From positions 1 to 10,127 of the forward strand of contig JBBSLT010000085.1 of the NCBI GenBank assembly GCA_038233555.1: a DNA stretch of 10,127 bases, in the 5' to 3' direction. The notes below the pieces were generated by a model that searched no databases, was not told the origin of the DNA, and saw only the letters and a program-made list of their open reading frames with translations. This document shows, piece by piece, positions 1 through 5,940 of this stretch. The position numbers were made by a program, and so were the translations under genes. Every line of letters starts with the position of its first letter. Positions within the stretch are counted from its first letter, which is position 1. Source of the stretch: JADDRA01 sp038233555. GTDB taxonomy: Bacteria; Actinomycetota; Acidimicrobiia; Acidimicrobiales; CADCSY01.

Positions 1-125
1 CGGGTCGTCGCCGGCACCCACTCCGACAGCGCCGCCATGCCGGCGTCGCGCTGGGGGATCGACGCCCGCTTCTCCAGGTAGGCCGACGCGTGCGACGCCT
101 CGCTCCAGAGGTTGGTGGCGCTCAC
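1..125 (-). CDS. Probable class I SAM-dependent methyltransferase, N-terminal part (cut by window edge)
   Basis: Reading minus from a GTG at 125-123 gives 41 codons with no stop before the window edge, beginning VSATNLWSEASHASAYLEKR and continuing with an IPQRDAGMAALSEWVP stretch. This resembles the lead-in helices of small class I methyltransferases, where a W-x-x-x-x-H-x-x-x-Y-L segment and an 'IP-R-x-x-G-x-x-x-L' segment precede the SAM-binding glycine motif. That glycine motif would lie outside the window, so the enzymatic class is inferred, and the substrate is unknown. The GTG overlaps the leuA stop codon as GTGA, so the gene is probably co-transcribed and translationally coupled with leuA. 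Codon use is strongly G/C at third positions, as in the neighbours. Confidence that it is a gene is higher than confidence in the family. Confidence 0.6.
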   Translation of the reverse strand, partial: MSATNLWSEASHASAYLEKRASIPQRDAGMAALSEWVPATT

Positions 126-1669
126 GGGGTGACCTCGGGCTGGCGGACCTGCTCCTGGCGCCGGCGGACGCGGACCACCTTGTTGACGGCGCTGAGGAAG
201 GCCCGGGCCGAGGCCTCCACCACGTCGGTCGACAGGCCCCGGCCCGACACCTTGATGCCGCCGGCGTCGAACTGGACGATGACGTCGCCCAGGGCGTCGA
301 CCCCCCCGGTGACCGACGAGACGTTGAAGTCGGTGAGGATGCCGTCGATGCCGGTGGCTGCCTTGATGGCGCTGCAGGCGGCGTCGATCATCCCGTCGCC
401 CTCAGCGCTGGCCTCGAGCTTCTCGCCGTCGTGGACCAGCACCACCGTGGCCAGCGGCGTGCCCACCGTCCCCCCGCGCACGTCGAGCGAGTCCAGCTCG
501 AAGCCGTCGTCGACCTTGCCCCCGAGCTCCTCGGCCACGATGGCCTCCAGGTCGGCGTCGGTGAGGCTGACCTTGCGGTCGGCCAATTCCTTGAAGCGCT
601 GGAAGGCGGCGTTGAGGGCGTCGCCGCTGATGCGCAGGCCCATGCGCTCGAGCGTCTCGGAGAAGGCGTGGCGCCCGGAGTGCTTGCCCAACACGATCTG
701 GCGCCCGGTCTGGCCCACGGCGGCGGCGTCGATGATCTCGTAGGTGCCGCTGTCGGCCAGCACCCCATGCTGGTGGATACCCGACTCGTGGGCGAAGGCG
801 TTGCGCCCCACCACCGCCTTGTTGTACTGCACCGGGTAGCCGGTGAGGCGAGCCACGAGGCGGCTGGTGCGGGCCAGCTCCTCGGTGTTGATCCCGACCT
901 CGACGCCGGGGAACTGGTCGGCCCGGATGCGCAGCGCCATGACCACCTCCTCCAGGGCGGCGTTGCCGGCCCGCTCCCCCAACCCGTTGACGCACACCTC
1001 GACCTGGCGAGCGCCGGCTTGGATGCCGGCCAGCGAGTTGGCCGTAGCCAGCCCCAGGTCGTTGTGACAGTGGGTAGACGTGATGTAGTCGCCTTTGACC
1101 TCCCGACGCACGTACTGGATGAGAGCACCAAAGTCCCAGGGGATGCCATAGCCGACGGTGTCAGGGATGTTCAGGGTGGTGGCGCCAGCTTCGACGGCGG
1201 CCTGGAGCACCTCGATCATGAAGTCGAGCGGCGTGCGGGTGGCGTCTTGGGGGCTGAACTCGACGTCGTCGGTGTGCTCCCGGGCCCGACTCACGCCCCG
1301 GCGGGTCTCGGCCAAGACCTGGGCCTCGTTCATCTTCAGCATGTGCTCCATGTGGCTGGGGCTGGTGGAGATGAACACGTGGATTCGGGCCCGCTCGGCC
1401 GGGCTCACCGCCTCCCAGCAGCGGTCGACGTCACCCAGGTGGGTACGCGACAGCCCACAGATCACCGGTCCGGCGATGGACCGGGCGATGGCCTGGACGG
1501 CTTCGAAGTCGCCCAAGCTGGCGACGGGGAACCCGGCCTCGAGCACGTCGACGCCCAGCCGGGCGAGTTGCTCGGCGATCTCCAGCTTCTCGCCGGCATC
1601 GAGGGAGATGCCGGGCGACTGCTCGCCGTCTCGCAGCGTGGTGTCGAAGATGGTGACCCGATCGGCCAT
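122..1669 (-). CDS. leuA: 2-isopropylmalate synthase
   Basis: Catalyses condensation of acetyl-CoA with 2-ketoisovalerate to 2-isopropylmalate, the committed cytosolic step of leucine synthesis. The 515-residue product has the HMGL-like TIM barrel signature FDTTLRDGEQSPG (residues 8-20, with R13/D14 catalytic/metal), the metal-binding HCHNDLG (H200, H202), NGLGERAGNAALEE (228-241) and HESGIHQHG (295-302). A linker follows and then the LeuA regulatory (leucine-binding) domain, about 385-500, so allosteric feedback by leucine is expected. Length fits the E. coli-like form (about 520) rather than the longer mycobacterial form. The reading frame stays open upstream to about 2470, but homology starts exactly at MADRVTIF and an AGAAAGGG ribosome-binding site lies 7-14 nt before this ATG. 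A leader peptide and terminator precede it; a methyltransferase gene overlaps its stop (GTGA). Confidence 0.96.
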   Translation of the reverse strand: MADRVTIFDTTLRDGEQSPGISLDAGEKLEIAEQLARLGVDVLEAGFPVASLGDFEAVQAIARSIAGPVICGLSRTHLGDVDRCWEAVSPAERARIHVFISTSPSHMEHMLKMNEAQVLAETRRGVSRAREHTDDVEFSPQDATRTPLDFMIEVLQAAVEAGATTLNIPDTVGYGIPWDFGALIQYVRREVKGDYITSTHCHNDLGLATANSLAGIQAGARQVEVCVNGLGERAGNAALEEVVMALRIRADQFPGVEVGINTEELARTSRLVARLTGYPVQYNKAVVGRNAFAHESGIHQHGVLADSGTYEIIDAAAVGQTGRQIVLGKHSGRHAFSETLERMGLRISGDALNAAFQRFKELADRKVSLTDADLEAIVAEELGGKVDDGFELDSLDVRGGTVGTPLATVVLVHDGEKLEASAEGDGMIDAACSAIKAATGIDGILTDFNVSSVTGGVDALGDVIVQFDAGGIKVSGRGLSTDVVEASARAFLSAVNKVVRVRRRQEQVRQPEVTP

Positions 1670-1699
1670 GTCGATGCCCTTTCTGAGGGGTGCTGGGGG

Positions 1700-1735
1700 A
1701 AAAGAAAACCTCCTGGCCAGAAAGGCGCAGGAGGT
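1700..1735 (-). terminator. Intrinsic terminator (attenuator) in the leuA leader
   Basis: On the minus strand ACCTCCTG pairs perfectly with CAGGAGGT, extended by GCC/GGC across one bulged base, with a 5-nt loop TTTCT. It is followed at once by TTTTCTTTT. This is a standard Rho-independent terminator placed between the leader ORF stop (1765) and the leuA start (1669), about 30 nt upstream of leuA. A terminator before, rather than after, the gene is the hallmark of transcription attenuation. Confidence 0.85.
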
Positions 1736-1738
1736 CGT

Positions 1739-1764
1739 GGCGAGCACCGTCTGGGGTGCCCGCC
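1739..1764 (-). promoter_or_regulatory. Leader hairpin (candidate pause/anti-antiterminator stem) upstream of the leuA terminator
   Basis: A 10-bp stem, GGCGGGCACC with GGTGCTCGCC (one G-U pair), closed by the loop CCAGAC, starts directly after the leader ORF stop codon and ends 3 nt before the terminator stem. Its position matches the 1:2 or pause hairpin of classical amino-acid attenuators. The alternative (antiterminator) pairing is not resolved: AGGCG just after the leader stop is complementary to CGCCT in the left flank of the terminator loop, only a 5-6 bp option. A conserved pseudoknot ('LEU element') has been reported upstream of actinobacterial leuA genes; whether this hairpin corresponds to it cannot be told by eye. 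Confidence 0.6.
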
Positions 1765-1824
1765 TCAGGTAAGCAGGAGAACGCAGGAGCGCAGTTGCCG
1801 CAACATCACCTTCAAGGGAACCAT
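1765..1824 (-). CDS. leuL: Leucine-rich leader peptide of the leuA attenuator
   Basis: Short ORF encoding MVPLKVMLRQLRSCVLLLT and a TGA stop. Six of 19 residues are leucine and three consecutive leucine codons (CTC CTG CTT) sit just before the stop. It lies immediately upstream of a 10-bp hairpin and an intrinsic terminator in front of leuA, so it most likely senses charged tRNA-Leu: ribosome stalling at the Leu run would disfavour the terminator and let leuA be transcribed. The exact start is uncertain: ATG at 1824 has only a weak GAG-type ribosome-binding site, while the internal ATG at 1806 (codon 7) has GAAGG close upstream; both keep the Leu run. The gene name is used by analogy with enterobacterial leuL. 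Confidence 0.72.
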   Translation of the reverse strand: MVPLKVMLRQLRSCVLLLT

Positions 1825-1908
1825 GATCCGGGCTCGGCGTCAACCGGTTTCGGCGTCGTTGCAGAACTCTTGCACCTGATCCATACGGTGCGAACGTGAC
1901 GAGAAGAG

Positions 1909-2116
1909 GCCGGCGGAGCCGCTGCCTCGGTGCTCGGCTACCCCTTCCCTGACAACGTGGCCGACTTCGACGCCAAGGCCCTTGAGGCCTCCAACTCGCC
2001 TGTGGGGCGGGATCCATTGGCGAGCGGACAACGAGGTGGGCCTGGTCGTGGGGCGCCAGGTGGGCGACCTGGTGGTGGAACGAGCGGAGCGCGACGGCGC
2101 CGGATCCACCATCTGA
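1909..2116 (+). pseudogene. C-terminal remnant of a vanadium-dependent haloperoxidase / PAP2-type protein (truncated, frameshifted)
   Basis: Frame one reads AGGAAASVLGYPFPDNVADF then DAKALEASNS up to about 1998; a second frame, from about 2000, reads RLWGGIHWRADNEVGLVVGR and on to a TGA at 2114-2116. Joined, they give ALEASNS-RLWGGIHWRADNE, which matches the S-R-x-(Y/W)-G-G-I-H-(W/F)-R-x-D-N-E/V-G motif with the vanadate-site Arg and His of bacterial vanadium haloperoxidase/acid phosphatase family proteins. Restoring two bases (TCGCCTG to TCGCGCCTG) near 1999 repairs the frame. Only about 70 C-terminal residues remain of a protein normally over 400 long; an in-frame TGA at 1897-1899 and the loss of similarity upstream mark the truncation. 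It lies in the region that should carry the leuA promoter (opposite strand). A sequencing error could explain the frameshift but not the missing N-terminus. Confidence 0.68.
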
Positions 2117-2152
2117 AGGTGAGGCTGGCGGCATTGGGGTGTGCTGCGGGGG

Positions 2153-2158
2153 TAGCCT
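2153..2158 (+). promoter_or_regulatory. Possible -10 element (TAGCCT) for a leaderless transcript of the gene at 2166
   Basis: TAGCCT fits the actinobacterial TAnnnT -10 pattern and ends 7 nt before the ATG at 2166, the spacing expected when transcription starts on the start codon. No good Shine-Dalgarno sits at normal distance (the GGGGG run at 2148-2152 is 13 nt away). No clear -35 is seen. Suggestive only. Confidence 0.3.
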
Positions 2159-2165
2159 CGCCACG

Positions 2166-2747
<582 letters not shown>

Positions 2748-2755
2748 GGGGCTTC

Positions 2756-2947
2756 ATGCGAGTGATCGTCGATTACGACCGTTGCATCTCCAGCGGCTCC
2801 TGTGCCAGGGCCGCCCCCGAGGTCTTCGATCTGCGTGAGGACGGCTTCCTCTACGTGCTCCAGGACGAGCCGGGCGAGGAGCTCCGTACCGCCGTGCAAG
2901 AGGCGGCCGACTCCTGCCCCACCGCCGCCATCACCGTCGAGGGCTGA
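2756..2947 (+). CDS. Small [3Fe-4S]-type ferredoxin (P450-redox-partner style)
   Basis: 63-residue soluble electron carrier. Cysteines are C10 and C16 in the C-x5-C motif DRCISSGSC, and C54 in the SCPTAAI motif; the usual middle cysteine of a [4Fe-4S] cluster is replaced by serine (S13), so a [3Fe-4S] cluster is expected. Length and the AAPEVF-D-DG pattern after the first motif match the single-cluster ferredoxins of actinomycetes that commonly feed cytochromes P450. No P450 or ferredoxin reductase is present in this window, so the partner is unknown. The ATG is preceded by a G-rich GGGGG segment that starts in the stop codon of the upstream gene (8-bp gap), so the two genes are probably one transcript. 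Confidence 0.9.
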   Translation: MRVIVDYDRCISSGSCARAAPEVFDLREDGFLYVLQDEPGEELRTAVQEAADSCPTAAITVEG

Positions 2948-2990
2948 CCTCGCACCGCCTGCCTCCCCTTCCCACTACCACTAGCACTAG

Positions 2991-3935
2991 CTAGCTCTCG
3001 CAGCCCACCCCGTCGCCGTTGCCATCGAAGCGGTGCGGGTCGGGAGGCAGCACCTGGAAGCGGCGATCGGCGATGTCCCCGCAGTCGAGGTCGGGCGGCG
3101 CCGGGGGAATGCAGACCCCGGGGTAGGACGGGTCGCAGGAGTCGCCGGCTGACGGCGGGGCCGCGGCGGGGGGCGGGGCGGGTGCCGGTTCCGTTTGGTC
3201 GGCGCAGGCCGACCACAGGCCCCGGTTGGCGTCCCGGGCGGCGCCGGCCAGGGCGGTGAAGTCGTCGACGTGGGCCACGTTGGGCGGGAAGGTGGCGACC
3301 AGGGCGTACCCGTCGGCCACCAGGGCGGCGTTGACGAACAGCCCGTCGGCCCGTCGGTAGACGTAGGCGAGGGTGCGGCCGTAGCGGTCGAGGCGTTCGA
3401 CGTCGTAGACCAGTCGTACCGGTGTCCCCGACTGCAGCAGCGACGAGGTGAAGGCCGACGCCTCCCGGCCGAAGCATTGCACCGGCTTGCGGGGGTCCTT
3501 GGTCTCGGGGGTGTCCACGCCGATGAGGCGCACCCTTGTCCCCCCGGCGACCACGATGGTGTCGCCGTCGACCACCGACTCCACGGTGGTGTCCTCGCCC
3601 TCGGGCAACGCCGCCGCCGTCGGCTCCTGGTCGGTCACCGCCGGCGCCGGGGACTCGGCGGACCCCTCGGGCTCGGGCGCCGGCGGAGCGGGCGTGATCG
3701 TCGGGGACGGACCCGCGATCACGGAGCTCGACGTGGTCGATCCCTCGTCGGCGACCGTCGCCGAGGTCGGCGCCGGGGCGCCACCGGTGCTGCGCACCGG
3801 CACGTCGCCGGCACACGAGACGAGCACGAGGGCGGCGGCGGTCATCATGGTCGCGAACCAACGTCGTGGAGACACCCCCTCGTATCGACGGACCGACGGT
3901 CGGCCTGAAGGCAGCAGGAGACCCGCTCCCCTCAT
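2991..3935 (-). CDS. Lipoprotein thermonuclease (SNase domain) with Excalibur-like C-terminus
   Basis: Predicted secreted, lipid-anchored Ca2+-dependent nuclease cutting DNA/RNA outside the membrane. In the 314-residue form: twin-Arg/positively charged n-region, hydrophobic stretch and lipobox LVSC with Cys41; a long Pro/Ser/Thr linker (about 45-115); SNase domain (about 117-245) with all key residues of staphylococcal nuclease: D125 (DGDT), R136, D141, T142, E144 (RLIGVDTPE) and R187 (DRYGR). A Pro/Ala linker leads to a Cys-rich segment and a C-terminal Excalibur-like motif DGNGDGVGCE (303-312). Start: ATG at 3935 has GAGGG 6 nt upstream and overlaps the stop of the preceding glycosylase remnant (TGATG); a GTG at 3875 would give a neater 21-residue signal peptide but has no properly spaced ribosome-binding site. 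It converges with the ferredoxin gene, 43 bp between stops, with no clear terminator. Confidence 0.88.
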   Translation of the reverse strand: MRGAGLLLPSGRPSVRRYEGVSPRRWFATMMTAAALVLVSCAGDVPVRSTGGAPAPTSATVADEGSTTSSSVIAGPSPTITPAPPAPEPEGSAESPAPAVTDQEPTAAALPEGEDTTVESVVDGDTIVVAGGTRVRLIGVDTPETKDPRKPVQCFGREASAFTSSLLQSGTPVRLVYDVERLDRYGRTLAYVYRRADGLFVNAALVADGYALVATFPPNVAHVDDFTALAGAARDANRGLWSACADQTEPAPAPPPAAAPPSAGDSCDPSYPGVCIPPAPPDLDCGDIADRRFQVLPPDPHRFDGNGDGVGCES

Positions 3936-4169
3936 CAGCACCCTCGCCCGCTGCCCTGGTCCTCCCACCACCGGCGGATCAGCACCGAGACCCGGGTCCG
4001 GCAGGGCCGCCACGTCTCGGCCACGTCAGCCAGCTGCTCCAGATTCGGCTGATCGAGGTCGTAGCAGACGGGCTCGGGAAGGCGGTGAGCGGCCAGGCCG
4101 AAGCCTTCGAGGAAGCGAATCGATGCGATCAGCGAGAAGGGGCCGGCGACCGGCAGGCGGAAGCGCCGC
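3935..4169 (-). pseudogene. Probable internally deleted remnant of a DNA-3-methyladenine glycosylase (AlkA-like) gene
   Basis: Directly after the serA stop the minus strand reads RFRLPVAGPFSLIASIRFLE then GFGLAAHRLPEPVCYDLDQP and ends with LADVAETWRPCRTRVSVLIR, RWWEDQG and TGA. The first part resembles the N-terminal 'F-S-L-x-A-S-x-R-F-L-E-G-F' strand of actinobacterial AlkA-family glycosylases; the second resembles their C-terminal 'W-R-P-(Y)-R-T-W-V-x-V-L-L-R'. The whole middle of the protein, including the helix-hairpin-helix and catalytic Asp, is missing, and no start codon remains other than ones overlapping serA (frame open to 4225). Good codon bias shows former coding. It ends as TGATG on the nuclease ATG. 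The family assignment rests on memory of the motifs and could be wrong; a short unrelated ORF is the alternative. Confidence 0.5.
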
Positions 4170-5732
4170 TCACCCCAGGGCGTGGACCGAGAAGATGCCC
4201 GCCGCCTCCCGAAGGCGCTCGACAAGATCGGCCGGGGCGGCCTCGTCGGTGGCCAGCACCATGAGGGCGGCCGAACCTTCGGGGGAGCGGCCCACGTGGA
4301 TGTCGGAGATGTTGATGCCGGCGTCGCCGAGGGCAGAGGTGACCAGCCCGATCATCCCGGGCCGGTCGTCGTTGCGCAACACCAGCATGTTCTGCGCTGG
4401 GGGCACCTCGACGCTGTGGTCGTCGACCATCACGATGCGGGGCTCGCCCCGCAACCCGGCCAGCGTGCCGCCGATGGCGTGGTCGCCACCCCGCAGCGTG
4501 ATCAGGTTCACGAAGTCCATGACCGACGACGTCGTCGTCTCCCGCACCTCGACCCCCCGCTCCTCGGCCAGCTGGGGGGCGTTGACGTAGGAGACCGGCT
4601 CGTGAACGACACCGCCGAAGATGCCCTTGAGCACGGCCAGGGTGAGGATGCGGGTGTCGTAGTCGGCCAGCTGGCCCTGGTAGGTGACCTCCAGCATCTG
4701 AGGCACGCCCTCGTTCAGGCGGGCGAAGAGGGCGCCCAGGCGCTCGGCCAGGGGCAGGAACGGGCGCACCGTCTCCGACGCCTCGCCAGCGCTGACGTTG
4801 ACGGCGAAGGGCACGAAGTCGCCGGCCAGGGCCAGGATGACCTGCTCAGCGATAGTGACGCCGGCCTTGTCCTGGGCCTCGGCGGTGCTGGCGCCCAGGT
4901 GAGGGGTGACCACCACCGAGTCGAGCCCGAACAGCGGCGAGGAGGTGGTGGGCTCGGTGGCGAAGACGTCGAGGGCGGCGCCGCCCACCATGCCCTGCTC
5001 GATGGCCCAGGCCAGGGCTTCCTCGTCGACGATGCCACCGCGAGCGGTGTTGACCACCCGCAAGCCGGGCTTGGCCCGGCTGAGAAGCTCCTTGTCGAGC
5101 AGGCCCATGGTCTCGGGCGTGCGGGCCACGTGGATGGTGACGAAGTCGGCCCGGGCCATGAGGTCGGCCAGGTCGAGCAGCTCGATGCCCAGCTGGCGGG
5201 CCCGGTCGGCCGAGACGTAGGGGTCATGCGCCACCAGGCGCATCCCGAAGGCCGCCGCCCGCTGGGCCACCAGGGTGCCGATGCGGCCGAGGCCGATCAC
5301 CCCGAGGGTCTTGCCGTGCAGCTCGACGCCCTCCCAGCGCGAGCGCTCCCACGAACCCGCCCGCAGGGCGGCGCTGGCCTGGGGGATGTTGCGGGCTTGG
5401 GCCAGCAGCAGGGCCATGGCGTGCTCGGCGGCCGACAGCACGTTCGACTGCGGGGCGTTGACCACCATCACGCCCCGCCGGGTGGCGGCGGCCACGTCGA
5501 CGTTGTCGAGGCCGATGCCGGCCCGTCCCACCACCACCAGGTCGTCGCCGGCCGCCAGCGCCTCGGCGGTCACGTCGGTGGCCGAGCGCACGATCAGCGC
5601 CGCTGCCCCCGGCAGCGTCTCCACCAGCTGAGCGGCCGACAGCCCGAGGCGCTCGTCGACCTCATGGCCGGCCGCAGCCAAGCGCTCCAGGCCGGCCGGA
5701 GCCAGCTTTTCGGTGACGAGGACTCGTGCCAT
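4170..5732 (-). CDS. serA: D-3-phosphoglycerate dehydrogenase
   Basis: Oxidises 3-phosphoglycerate to 3-phosphohydroxypyruvate with NAD+, first step of serine synthesis. 520 residues, the long actinobacterial form (about 525-530): catalytic/NAD domain with GLGRIG (147-152), Asp170 as the NAD-selecting acid (HDPY), and catalytic R231 (NTARGG), E260 and H278 (TPHLG). The intervening ASB domain spans about 318-440, and the C-terminal ACT domain about 449-520 (begins MLVLRNDDRPGMIG), the usual site of serine feedback. Start at the ATG giving MARVLVTEKL, which is where family homology begins; GGGGGC lies very close upstream. The frame stays open far upstream without homology. It is preceded by aspC on the same strand across a 208-bp hairpin-containing gap, so they may or may not share a transcript. 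Confidence 0.96.
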   Translation of the reverse strand: MARVLVTEKLAPAGLERLAAAGHEVDERLGLSAAQLVETLPGAAALIVRSATDVTAEALAAGDDLVVVGRAGIGLDNVDVAAATRRGVMVVNAPQSNVLSAAEHAMALLLAQARNIPQASAALRAGSWERSRWEGVELHGKTLGVIGLGRIGTLVAQRAAAFGMRLVAHDPYVSADRARQLGIELLDLADLMARADFVTIHVARTPETMGLLDKELLSRAKPGLRVVNTARGGIVDEEALAWAIEQGMVGGAALDVFATEPTTSSPLFGLDSVVVTPHLGASTAEAQDKAGVTIAEQVILALAGDFVPFAVNVSAGEASETVRPFLPLAERLGALFARLNEGVPQMLEVTYQGQLADYDTRILTLAVLKGIFGGVVHEPVSYVNAPQLAEERGVEVRETTTSSVMDFVNLITLRGGDHAIGGTLAGLRGEPRIVMVDDHSVEVPPAQNMLVLRNDDRPGMIGLVTSALGDAGINISDIHVGRSPEGSAALMVLATDEAAPADLVERLREAAGIFSVHALG

Positions 5733-5800
5733 GCCCCCATGGTGGCCGCTCAGCCCGCCGAGGGGCGAACCGCCGTGGCGTATTGCCGCCGGCCACACAC

Positions 5801-5815
5801 GCCGCCGAAGGCGGC
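5801..5815. repeat. Palindrome GCCGCC-GAA-GGCGGC
   Basis: Perfect 6-bp stem with a GAA loop in the gap between aspC and serA. One of two such GAA-loop hairpins 22 bp apart. No U tract follows on the minus strand, so it is not a classical intrinsic terminator; it could still be a processing or weak termination structure. Confidence 0.55.
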
Positions 5816-5836
5816 CCCACCCTGGCTGGCGGCCCA

Positions 5837-5853
5837 GCCGAGCGAAGCTCGGC
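5837..5853. repeat. Palindrome GCCGAGC-GAA-GCTCGGC
   Basis: Perfect 7-bp stem, loop GAA. The centre GCGAAGC is a sequence known to form an unusually stable mini-hairpin in single-stranded DNA. It lies 84 bp past the aspC stop (minus). A further 6-bp hairpin, GCAACC-TCC-GGTTGC, lies at 5918-5932 next to the aspC stop. The cluster may help end aspC transcription or mark a dispersed REP-like repeat; neither can be shown from one copy. Confidence 0.55.
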
Positions 5854-5940
5854 CAGGAGGTGGTCAGCGCTCCGGTCGTCGGCTTGGCCGGCGGCTGGAG
5901 CACGAACGGCTCGCCGAGCAACCTCCGGTTGCGAAGGCGA

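Noticed and set aside
1838..1843. TTGACG on the minus strand as a leuA -35 box
   Set aside because: No -10-like hexamer is found 16-18 nt downstream; it would also start transcription inside the leader ORF.
1840..1884. Second short minus ORF (MDQVQEFCNDAETG) upstream of the leucine leader
   Set aside because: It has no leucine run, no ribosome-binding site and its ATG lies in a TATGGAT that could equally be a promoter -10; nothing ties it to the terminator.
2948..2990. Bidirectional terminator between the ferredoxin and nuclease stops
   Set aside because: The 43 bp contain C-rich runs and CTAG-type short repeats but no stem longer than about 4 bp and no U tract.
3866..4264. Plus-strand 132-codon ORF across the nuclease/serA junction
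   Set aside because: No recognisable domain, poor codon pattern, and it is antisense to better supported reading frames.
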